Assembly: GCF_032118995.1 (NCBI RefSeq) | Contig: NC_092661.1 | Location: 5,086,501-5,150,500 of the forward strand | Direction of reading: 5' to 3' | Length of the DNA: 64,000 nt | Source of the DNA: Asterias amurensis | Taxonomy: Eukaryota; Echinodermata; Asteroidea; Forcipulatida; Asteriidae | Part shown: in pieces, positions 29,674 to 41,700 of the stretch | Position numbering within the stretch: the first letter of the stretch is position 1 | How the letters are laid out: every line of letters starts with the position of its first letter | Notes under the pieces: generated by a model | What the model was told of the DNA's origin: nothing | Databases searched by the model: none | The model's input: only the letters and a program-made list of their open reading frames with translations | Translations under genes and position numbers: made by a program

Positions 29674-32483
29674 AACACCAAAGCAAAATTCCCTTCACCT
29701 AGCCAAAAATAATTCAAGAAGGAAGTTAACCTGAATTAATCCTTTGATTAAAATATGATTCTACCTCCCTCCCTTTACAAATCCCCACAGAATTCGTACG
29801 CTTGTCTTATAGCCTTTGGCTAATAGCCACACCTGGCTGTGATAGCCACACCTTACTGTGACCAATCATGTATTCGACTGATTGCTTACATGTGGCTTGA
29901 CAGGGTGCAATTTGAATTGTACTTACAGTGTTGAAAACAGTCGGATAAGGTAAGCTTGTGAGTTTTTTTCTGATTTTGTTGCAACAGGTTTTAAGTTACG
30001 TATCAACTGAGATAACTAAATTAAGATGAAATCCCTTATTAACATAAAGCTATGCTGTTTTACATCCTTGAAAATTTGCGGTGCGACTACCATTAAAATA
30101 AGAGAGTGCCATCTATTGGTTAACAAAAGCGTTCAACTAAACTCTCAACGGAATTAGAGACAATGTAGGCCTACACATATTCGATACACCACAATCGTTT
30201 AGGCAAGGTCATGCCTTTTAAATTTGCAGTGCGAAACAAAAATATTCAATTGAACTCGATGCAATGACAGTTTTCAGACTTACAATATTAAGCATTTTAA
30301 ACTAAACATCTATTTCAATTAAAACAACTGTAAAAGTTAAATTTAAATATTAAACCGGATTAGAGTATTTGTAAAAACGAGTGGCTTGTTTTAATCAAAC
30401 CCAATGAACTTAATTGGTTGTGTTGCTTTTATTTGCTGTCATGTATCCGTGACAACATTGCTACAAACAGTTTTTGGAAACGCTTTCCTTGAATTATGAT
30501 TGCTTGAAGTATTATAGTTTTCCCCAAAAAGATGAGTTTAAGTAGGTTAAAAAAAGAAATTTGTCACAACTCCAAAACCTTTTGTATGAAGTCTAAAAAT
30601 GTGTTGGGGTTAATTTTGCATTATTTTTCATGCAATGAATGTATTTGCTATTTGATGACGCAACGTATATGGTAACCGAACTTTTACGATTACTAATGAA
30701 GTGTGCTTAAAGAAGACTAGCAGAACAAAATAAGTGTTAGATATTATAAGGTTTTAAAGGAAATTATGATGGTCGAAAAAGGGAACACTTTTTTGTTGAG
30801 CTTCAGCATTCAAACAGTCTGATTTAATTTCATCTTTTGCAGATTTCATTGTTTATACAATATTTTATTTTAGTCTTGATTCGTTGACCCTGTCTAGCAT
30901 GAGCAGACCCCCCAGATTCAGCTCATTCAGCTTATGCTTGACAGGGTCTTTTGTTATTGACTAACGCTGGCTTGGCGGTCGGGGCACCATACCCATGATG
31001 AACAGCAAGCTGCCAAATCAATGGATGATGTCATCTTCGGCCAATCACCGTGCAGGAAAACCATGATGTTTAATGGTTGAGTTTTGGACTACCGGTGGAA
31101 ATCGCTGTATCCTGACTGGACTAGGTGAACGATCCGGTCTCGCTTTTAACATTAATTCTGGGAAAATTATGAAACAATCTATCCGTGTATACTATTTGGG
31201 GACTGTTGCCGACGTTCATAATGGAACAATTATGCCGTGTTTTGTGACTTGTTTTCTTTATTTTTGAAGCATTTTCTTACGTCCAGTTTTTTTTTAGTTG
31301 CAACGATTTTTCATACAAAACGGTAGATATGCTCTTTATTTCAATTTACTGCTACATAATTTCTGTCAATACTTTTCAAATAAGGCAGAAAAAGACTGAA
31401 TTTCAGAAACCATTTGGACTAATTAAATATATTTAAACCGAGCTCACGCATGGAATACATCACAAAAGACTGCAGATAAAACCTTACATTTGGGCTTATT
31501 AACGCATGGGGTGCGGATTGACTGAAACCACTAGGAATTCGACATCATTTTATCAACAATGTCGACTACACAGTATAAGAATGGGGACATTCAAATTTTG
31601 GCATGTCGACAAACCAATGTCAATAATTCGTTTCACTAACGACAGTTTCATTACCCTAATAAGTCAGTAATATATCCAATAATGTGGTATCATCGGGAAA
31701 TCTACGGTTGTAGGCTTGGTTTCTAAGTTTGTGATATTGATTTTATTGCCTGCCCAGTAGCCAATACATTATTACTTAATGTTTTACTTTATATAATCTG
31801 TCATCTCCAAAGACTTTGCAGTATGAGGATGGGGACAATCTATTTCGGGGGTGTCAACATACCAATTTCAATATTTTTTTTTGTTATCATTCTTGATTTG
31901 GATGACATCGCCCTAATACGAATCGATTTGATATAGACAACTTTTATTACCCTAAGACGTCAGTATTATATCCAACAATGCTGTCACTGTTGGTCATAGC
32001 ATCTTCGGGAAATCTACAGTTTACCTTTTAGTAGGCTCGGTTTCCAAGTCTGTGAGTTCACCGTTTAACAAGAAACAAATGTCGCATTGACTTTTTCAGA
32101 TTGGGGTCATCCCGAGATCCCAAAGCGGCTCAAGTCGAATATCCAAAAGGGCAGAACAAATCACCTGTCAAATAAAATAGTTTGACTTCTTTATTTTCCG
32201 TTCGCTCGAAACAAAGAAATTTCTTAAATAATACTCTGAAAACATTATTATTATTATTATCATTATTATTATTATTATTTTTTTTTACGACATTGTTTCG
32301 AACGTAGGAAATAAAGAACTCGATTTATTTCGGACTTAATTTTGGCTCATAAACCTGTTTTCATCACAATGTGTCCCTCCAAGAATTCCTTATCGTTATG
32401 GTTAAACGGGTTATTTGTTCTTTAAAAAAAGGGGGAAAATGCAGCCCATCGATTGCGAAGTAAAGTAATATTTCAATACTGGT
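29674..32483. other. Intergenic DNA between genes B and C
   Basis: No gene was recognised. GACCCTGTCTAGCATGAGCA and its partial inverse TTATGCTTGACAGGGTC lie at 30886-30950; TAGCCACACCT occurs twice near 29.83 kb; a dispersed repeat (R12) lies at 31305-31475; GGGAAATCTACGGTT/GGGAAATCTACAGTT segments recur at 31.7 and 32.0 kb; a TTA microsatellite lies at about 32248-32285. Confidence 0.5.
31305..31475. repeat. Dispersed repeat R12 (copy 2)
   Basis: Diverged copy of 17681-17862, same orientation. Confidence 0.55.
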
Positions 32484-32752
32484 CTAGCCACGGACTACAG
32501 CATACACCAAGCAGTCTGGCTGATCATCTGCCTTCAAGTCTCCAGCCTTTACATCGTAGAGCCTGCACTGACCAGAAGTCATGACGTAGTCGAAAGACCA
32601 ACACTCGTTATTCATCTTGCAACGCATGAAACATTGCATGGGTGACTTCATGTGAACGACCGACAGAGGGCGTGCGTTGGTTATTTCTTTGTCCACAAAC
32701 ATCAAAGTGGACAAGCAGGTGATGGAGACCGACGGGTTTACGATCATTGCAA
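32484..32752 (-). CDS. Gene C exon 5: PAN/apple domain, shifted acceptor
   Basis: It encodes SITCLSTLMFVDKE, MQCFMRCKMNNECWSFDY and SGQCRLYDVKAGDL, ending AVVRG-stop, with six Cys. The acceptor used by B and D (CAACAG) reads CAACCG here, so the AG is lost. CCACAG, 17 bp downstream, is phase 1 and keeps the frame, removing six residues before the domain; it is taken here as the start at 32752. Confidence 0.74.
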
Positions 32753-35700
32753 CTGTGGACATATCAATAGCGGTTGAATCAAATTAGAAACAAGTAGTAG
32801 AAAGCCAGAACATGCTGTGGTCGTTAAAAAAAAAAAAAAAAACTCTTCTCCGAGGTCTCTGCATATATTTTTTTTCTCGAAAAGATTACGACACAGTAGG
32901 CGGTAAATCCCTTAAAAAAAAACAAGAATGCCGAAGAAACAAGCAACCGACACACAGTGGGCCAGAATTGGATCTAAGTGCGCCAAAATTATATTTCAAC
33001 ATATTTATGGTGAAAAGTTGATTTTTAGGGATTTTTGGATACGTAGATTTCGTAATGGCTATGACGTCATCATGTTCCTAAGTAGTGATTGGTCGGCAGT
33101 AGTTTTATTATAACTACTAATTATTATGCGTAGGGCATACAATTTGTTCAAACATTTGTTTGGCTAACCTGGGTATAACAAAAACAGTGTGAACAAAGTA
33201 TTTTGCGATGCAAAGTGTGTTTTCATAAAAGTTTCTAAAAGTGAAACTCATGAATGGTGTCCTTTCTTTGATGATGAACAGAGAAACGTGATCGCTGACC
33301 ACACGCACTATCGAGTCGTTACAGGTGGTTGAGTCAAAACAGGCGTCTCTCATTCATTATAGGGGTATACTTCAAAATTAAATAATTTCCAAAGTCGCAA
33401 AAAGTCGCAACCAAATTTGGTTTTAAACTGTTCTTGAAGGTTCAGGCTTCTGTAAAAAGTGAGAATTAAAGCGGCAATCGGTGGCATTTTATATTTCCTT
33501 CGTCTCTGACAAAAAAGAATGAAAATTAGGAGGTATTTTATGTGATTTCTTAGATTTTGTCAAACAACAAACATAACTTAAACTGATTATTAACTTAGAT
33601 TAAAAAAAAAAATCGAACCGGTTTTCATGGCGTTATCTTTTATGAGCTGTTCAGGGCAGCAAGTTAAACTACACATTGACCGTGTCGCACTTTTATTAAC
33701 ATTTTGTGAGTGGCGTTTTTTCATTAATTCTAAAACAGTAATAAACCAACTTAAGTATTGATTCTTGAAACTATCCCCAATTGGCGCAGTTTGACACAAC
33801 ACGTAAAACTCTCAAACAACTAACAAAAACCGAAATACGCAATTACTCAATACAATGTTTATCCAAAGACCAATTCAAGACGATGTGTACCTGAATAATA
33901 ATAAAAAATTGTTTGTAGATTTCCTCATTCTACAAGATTAGTCCATTACAAGAAAATGCAAAAACCGTTCTTTGTCATAATTCATATTCTTGTTAATGTC
34001 CTTACTTGTTGTTTGAAGGCAGTCTTCCATGGGGTACTCTTCAACCATTACTTCGCAGAGCGTTAGGAGGTTGTCCCATTCTCCATTCACATGGAAATCG
34101 TCGTCCACACTGACGTACCGGGCAATCACCGGAGGGTCACATACAATCTGTAGGTGTGCCCCAGGGATCGATGCTTGGTCTCTTGTCACTGGTAACCCAC
34201 ACGCGGCGTTGTTGAAAATGTCGTTATGTATGCCTGCCCTTACCACCGCACCATTCAATCGTTCATCTGTCAATGAAATTAAACTCTTTGTTAAACTTGC
34301 TTTAACTCAGGATGCACAACATTTTTTTTTCAAATTAGTCCAAATGCTTGATGTTTTGTACAGTTATACTAGGATTATCAATGTTACTGGCTTTGGCAAT
34401 AACATTTTTTCATGTTGTTACATTAATTATGTTCAAATGCATACTCGCGAACATCAACCAACGACATTGGGTTGGCAGAAACCAATATGCATTGCAGTAG
34501 AATCTTTGATTAAAATATTTTGTCGGTGTTTGCAATAAGAACTTCCCTTTCAAGTCAGAGTTATCTTAAAATAACGAAATTCTGTCTGCGAACAAACCAT
34601 AGAAATCACCATGAGTATTGTTATAGTATCCATAACAACAACTAATAAGTGTTAGTATCAACACGTTCTAAATTATTAACGCTTAAGAACTTACTACCAG
34701 CATCTCCTCTGTTGACAAGGGTGATACGACCGAGGCAGTGGTTTGCTTCCAGGTCAACCTTCCACCAGGGATGGGCATTATAACCTGCAACATGAACATC
34801 GTAAGAGAAGGCATGATTTACAGAAAATTAGGACAATATTGGCTGAAACCCAAAAGGTATAAGTAGTGCAGAATCACTTTTATACAGCAAACCGCGGGTG
34901 TGACTATTCTGTGTTTCCACGAAGCCCTTTTCAGTTGTGACACCGCCTCTCGGGAATGTTTTTTTTCTTCTCTCGTCTATGCAATTTCCCAATAGGGAAC
35001 AGATTTCCCTGTGACACATTAACTGGGCCACTGTCAGTGATATAATTGGATGCAATGATGTCGTGTGTGCGGCACCGTAATGTAGCCCGAGCCCTAAATG
35101 TAGCCCGGACCTAAATGTAGCCCCAAACATGTACCTAGATGTATCCCGGACCTAAATGTAGCCCCAAACACGTACCTAAATGTAGCCCGGACCTAAATGA
35201 ACTTAGCCACAGACATGGCACTACTGCTTAATGGTGTTCCAAAAAAGACACTTCGCGTCGCTGTCGCCGTCGCCGTCGCGGTCGCGGTCGCCATCGCCGT
35301 CGCCGTTGCCGTCGCAGTTGTCATCGCCGTCGCCTCCGGACTCCTGAGGGCGCTGTTTCACTATCCTGCACAGAGCTGTCCAAATATTTAAAGATGTTAG
35401 GGGGACGAGGGCTGCGACCGTGACGGCGTCGGCGACTGCGACTGCGACGGCGACATTGATGGCGACGGCGACGGCGACGCAAAGTGTCGTCTTTCGAACA
35501 CCATAACTGCTAGATATCCATCTACTGTGGATGTTCAATCTATGGTATAAGATTTACTTGAACTGGGGACAAAGTCCATTGCGTTGTTTCCATTGTCCGA
35601 CACCGCTCCCACCCCCCCCCCCCCAAGACACACACACACATACACCCACACAAACACCACAAACATTCCGGATGCTGCGGTTTCAGGACTCGTTTCGGTT

Positions 35701-38700
35701 TAGGTAGTAAGGCAGATGACTCCTGGTGCCAAGTGCATTCGGCGGTAGTTTGCTCATCAGTCCCAAACTGCACTATCAACTGTGAAATAACGCTGAGTTA
35801 ATATATCTTTGTCGTTGCTCCTTTGTCTATATATTCAAATGTTAAGACCTGCGAGTTAGGTATAGCCTTAAAATCCTTTTCTTTTTGTCATTTTCTTTTG
35901 TCCTTTTTTATTTTTTTTTAATTACTTTTATTAATTTTATTCTTCTTCTTCTTATACGAGACCCCACATAAACCCACCCTGTTAACAGCTGTTGCTTTTA
36001 TCTGCACTTTGAATAGTTATTATTTAAACACTTTAATAGACCGATTGCATTACAAATGTTTTCATGTGATCACGTGACCTAAGTGAGTATTGAAAAACAC
36101 AGTTACACAGTAAAGACATGGGAAGACTCGTACCGACGGACCATAATTGGCTGTATTTTCGCTAAATAACCCTTAACTTAAAACGAAGCCCTTTTTGTTA
36201 ATTTGAACGTTGTGATATTGATTTAAATCACATTTGCTGTTTGATATTTCCAGTAATCTACTACAAAATGCTCACGCGCCGTTTGCGTTGTGCACAGCGT
36301 CAAGTCGGGCTGAAGGGAGATTACGAAGTTGATCCGACTCATAGTTGACAGCTACCCCTTCCAATCAAATAGTTTGAGGGTGAAAAATAAGGGATTTGCA
36401 GCTCCTATTTGGTGTAACTGTGTTTACCCAATACTGGCATTGTTCAGCCACCGGTAAGGTCTCATGTTACAATCCCGGAATATTCTTCAGTGATTTCGAG
36501 AATTGAGTCTTTATTGAACAACAAATTGCAACAGTAATCATGTCTTTTTACCGCACGTTTTATCCCATGTTTGTTTACATATAATAAAACCCACAACAGG
36601 TCACGTGACGCATGGAGCGCAATCGATCTATTGAGTCCAGTTTATTATGCATGTTTTTCATTTGAAACGAGTCAAACAACTCGCACTTTCATTCATTGTA
36701 GCAATCATAGTGTGTAAGGGGAGAAGCGAATCATACATGTAGCTGTGTATCCGACCATCAGATGAGACAATTGTGATTTTTAAAAATTTTATTAAATAAG
36801 TGCATCTTTATACAGAGTTTTACTATAGATGGGCAGGCGCCGTTTGTATGATAGTGCGGGTAGGAAACGAAAATGGGTAGAGAATGCAGAGGTTGATGAG
36901 GAAAACGCATGTTTTTGGTGTGGTCCCTGGTAGTAAACCATCCCTTGGTTGCTTGGACGTTGCTTTTGGAGCTGTCAATACGGCGGTTAAAACTGCACTT
37001 ACTATCTTTGATGTTTTTATATATCTCCACGGAAGAAAGGGGGTGTGGGTTTATTAGAGATCGATCATTGGTGCTGCACGACAACGACATACCATTCAAC
37101 AACATAGTGTGTGTATGGGAAAAGAGAATAACGCGTAGCCCTTGTGCAATCAGACTATAAAGACGAGACTGTATATGTGACCAAAAAACAACATTTTGAT
37201 GGTTTTGTAGAATAATAAGCATCGTAAAGAGTGTTTGTAGGAAGGAGGACACGCACAAACAAAAATAAAGTAATACCGGAACGCACTGAAAGTATTTCCC
37301 TTGTTAATGGAGAATCATGTAAATTAAAGTTTTAAAGAACGTATGGGGCGATATGTGGGTAGTCCTTACGGAATGGGTTTTTGTGCGGGGGTGGGGGGGG
37401 ATGGATAGGATAGATAACAACACATGTTTTCGGTATGGTCTCTGGTAGTAAAAGTTTCCCGACTGTTAATTGATGTTTTGAGGTGGGAGACAGATGTCTC
37501 TGTGTTCAAACACTGAGTCAATGATTACAGCAGAACTAATTTATGATGTTTTTATGAAACTCTATGAAGACAAGGGAGGTACAAAGGGAGGGGGGGGGGG
37601 GTAAAAGGAAGGGGTTTCTGGGGAAAGGGTAGTTGGAACATAAAGGTCGGGGAGACATTGAGGATGGGGGTGTTTAGAGTAGCGGTGTTGAACAATAAAA
37701 ACAACCCAATGGGCTTGTGCCCAAGAAACGGTTGAAGCAAATCTTCCACATACTTCATATACGACGAATATCTAGCAGTAGGTTTGTGTTTAAGAAAAAC
37801 ATTAATATGAAAAAAGGCGTCTTTGTCCAAAACGAGAACGTGTTGAAAACATGTACTTGCATTTAGTGTTGGTGTAGATTTGACTGCGCATATCTCTATG
37901 TGAAATGAATGTAGGTGAAAGGTGAAGAGGGACGAGGACCGACCTTGTCCGGAAGCCACTCTCAGGCGTTATTCACGAGCCTCGAAGTGTGACGTCTGTG
38001 CGGCCCCTAATTGCAGCCCGAGCCCTAAACCTCGTTTTTATCCAACCCAAAGTACATTTATTAGTTGCAAGATTGAAAAATACATCAGCAGGTCGTACTA
38101 AGGAGGAAGTTTGTTTTACTTTGTTTCAAATGTTTTTGCTAAAAATTGTAAGTACGAGTGTGTGAACACAATTTTAAAAAGCGAGGATTGTATGTTCTTT
38201 GCCCCGAGTTACACTCACTTCTACCCACCAATGTAATGTGCATCTTGCAAACATTTTTAACTTTAATAAATTTTCCTCTTACCAGTGTTAGAGCAAGACC
38301 CATCAGCGTAGCTTGTATTTAAGTTGCCGTCAACTGCTCGAGATGCGGCTGAAAATTTTGAATTCTCGTAGTCCGAGATCTGGCTGGCTTGCATTCCATG
38401 GAGATCCAACGCTGAAATGAACATGATTCAATTTTGGAAGTGTATTCGTTGTGGACGCAATCCTATACTTTTAATCGATGTTTGTTTTGATGGGAATGTA
38501 TAATTTTGGTAATCATATTTAATATTAATGAAAGTTATACCTTTTAGTAGAAACCACAAAAGCCGCTTTGGATAGTGTCAAACATTTATAATACATTTCA
38601 ATTCGTTATGATTTTATTAGAAAAAAAGATGAAGGTTTTTGTTTCATTTCATTTCATGTCCCTTGAATCTGAGATTAACGGTCCTATTATTGCGTATTTT

Positions 38701-41700
38701 AGAGATTTTATTTCCTGCGTGGACATTAAAATAATCTGTCTGGATTTTTGGGCGATATCTCAAAACGAGACTTGTTCAATGAAACGTTCCCAACTACATT
38801 TTTAAGCGATATAGACCAGTTCCGAAAACCGAAGTAATAATTTGCTTTGAAGTATGTTTCGTTCCCTAGTTAGTTTCGTTAATTAAATACTTACCTGTGA
38901 GATCGAGGCACAAGCAGGATAGCGGGTAAAACCACACGAGGATTCCAAAGAGAAATATCAACAGGTTTTTCTCTAGCCACTTTCCCTCGCAGTTTTTTCA
39001 TTAATTCTAAAACAGTCATAAACCAACTTAAGTATTGATTCTTGAAATAATCCCCAATTGGCGCAGTTTGACACACTACGTAAAACTCTCAAACAACCGA
39101 CAAAAACCGAAATACGCAATTACTCAAAACAATGTTCATCCAAAGACCAATTCAAGACGATGTGTACCTGAATAATAATAAAAAATTGTTTGTAGATTTC
39201 CTCATTCTACAAGATTGGTCCTTTACAAGAAAATGCAAAAACCGTTCTTTGTCATAATTCATATTATTGTTAATGTCCTTACCTGTTGTTTGAAGGCAGT
39301 CTTCCATGGGGTACTCTTCAACCATTACTTCGCAGAGCGTTAGGAGGTTGTCCCATTCTCCATTCACATGAAAATCGTCGTCCACACTGACGTACCGGGC
39401 AATCACCGGAGGGTCACATACAATCTGTAGATGTGCCCCAGGGATCGATGCTTGGTCTCTTGTCACTGGTAACCCACACGCGGCGTTGTTGAAAATGTCG
39501 TTATGTATGCCTGCCCTTACCACTGCACCATTCAATCGTTCATCTGTCAATGAAAATTAAACTCTTAGTTAAACTTGCTTTAACTCAGTATGCACAACAT
39601 TTTTTTTTTAATTAGTCCAAATACTTGATGTTTGGTACAGTTATACTAGGATTATCAATGTTACTGGCTTTGGCAATAAAAACATTTCATGTTGTTACAT
39701 TATTTATGTTCAAATGCATACTCGCGAACATCAACCAACGACATTGGGTTGGCAGAAACCAATGTGCATTGCAGTAGAATCTTTGATTATATTATTTTGT
39801 CGGTGTTTGCAATAAGAACTTCCCTTTCAAGTCAGAGTTATCTTAACGAAATTCTGTCTGCGAACAAACCATATAAATCACCATGAGTATTGTTAAAGTA
39901 TCCATAACAACAACAGTTACTAATAAGTGTTAGTATCAACACGTTCTAAATTATTAACGCTTAAGAACTTACTACGATCATCTCCTCTGTTGACAAGGGT
40001 GATACGACCGAGGCAGTGGTTTGCTTCCAGATCAACCTTCCACCAGGGATGGACATTATAACCTGCAACATGAACATCGTAAGAGAAGGCATGATTTACA
40101 GAAAATTAGGACAATAATTGGCTGAAACCCAAAAGGTATAAGTAGTGCAGAATCACTTATACAACAAACCGCGGGTGTGACTATTCTGTGTTTCCACGAA
40201 GCCCTTTTCAGTTGTGACACCGCCCTCTCGGGAATGTTTTTTTTCTTCTCTCGTCTATGCAATTTCCCAATAGGGGACAGATTTCCCTGTGACACATTAA
40301 CTGGGCCACTGTCTTTATCCGTAGGTACTTGCTTTTCAAAACGAGTGATATCATTGGATGCAATGATGTCGTGTGACAAGAGCTTTCAATGGCTGTGTTT
40401 TCATTGGTCGGGGTGATTGTGGGTGCAGCTGAAAAAAACATATTACCACGGACCAATCAAAACAAAGATATGAACAACTTACTTTCGGTCGTCTGCTGCA
40501 TGCAGCGTCCATCTGTAATAACTATGTTTAGTGCATCCACCATGTAGAAAACATGTACATTTAGTGTTGATGTAGATTTGACTGCGTAGCTCTATGTGAA
40601 ATGAATGTGTGAAAGAAGAGTGACGATGACCGACCTAGTCCGGAAGCCACTCTCTGGCGTTAATCACGAGCCTCGAATAATGACGTCTGTGCGGCACCTA
40701 AATGTAACCCGAGCCCTAAATGTAGCCCGGACCTAAATGTAGCCCCAAACGTGTACCTAAATGTAGTCCGGACCTAAATGTAGCCCCAAACATGTACCTA
40801 AATGTAGTCCGGACCTAAATGTAGCCCCAAACATGTACCTAAATGTAGCCCGGACCTAAATGAACTTAGCCACAGACATGACACTACTGCTTATGGTGTT
40901 CCAAAGACAAAACTTTGCGTCGCCGTCGCCGTCGCGGTCGCCTCCGCCTCTTGACTCTTGAGGGTGCTGTTTCACAATCCTGCACCAAACTATCTTTAAA
41001 GCCGTAAATGCGCCTTATATCCAGCAATATAATCTGAGTAAAATGTGCTCTTGCGCCTGCAAGAGTTCAGAAATGCTTCCGTCGCCGTCGCCGTCGCCGT
41101 CGCATTCGCCGTCGCAGTCGCAGTCGCCGTCGTCGCCGTCGCCATCGCAGTCGCAGTCGTCGTCGCAGTCGCCGTCGCCGTCGCCGTCGCATCCGGACTC
41201 TTGAGGGCGCTGTTTCACTATCCTGCACAGAGCCGTCCGAATATTAAGATGTAAGGGGGCCGAGGGCAATACAATATTTAGTTGGACGCAGATTTGAATT
41301 TTAAGTAGATTGGCTCATTGATCTGTCTCTTAGCTTAAACCGGCTTTATTTTGATTACAACACGAGGGACCTACATCTACTTATTTGTTTGTTTGTTTAT
41401 TTGTTTGTTTGTTCATCTATTTAGTTATTATTTTATAAAAAAAATTATTGATTGGATGAATGAATGAATGGATGGATAGATAGATTAGATGAGTGCATGT
41501 AAAAATCATATAAAAAAAATCAATATATTTTATTAAGTTCATTTAACTATTCTTTTAACTAGGTACATGACTTTATCTATTCTGGTCCCCAGCACTACAG
41601 TAACTGCCTAATGGAGAGCTATAGCTCTAGCTACCTAAAAAGCCTCAAAATTAACAATAAAAACGGGGTTTCTTCCAACCAAGACATACTGAGCAAATGT

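Larger units (their letters stand above)
33714..38993. repeat. Left copy of the gene C internal tandem duplication
   Basis: Matches the right copy (38994-52119) in order: 33714-35200 with 38994-40870, then 38000-38993 with 50900-52119. The middles differ because the intron 2 repeats have changed in size. Confidence 0.78.

Noticed and set aside
35197-35391. Ala-Val-rich frames over 35.2, 41.1 and 49.7 kb and their Asp-Gly-rich antisense frames
   Set aside because: They are translations of the (GTCGCC)n arms of the composite repeat.
38891-39076. 61-codon frame starting at the duplication junction
   Set aside because: It reads the truncated exon 1 in the wrong frame and lacks a hydrophobic signal core.
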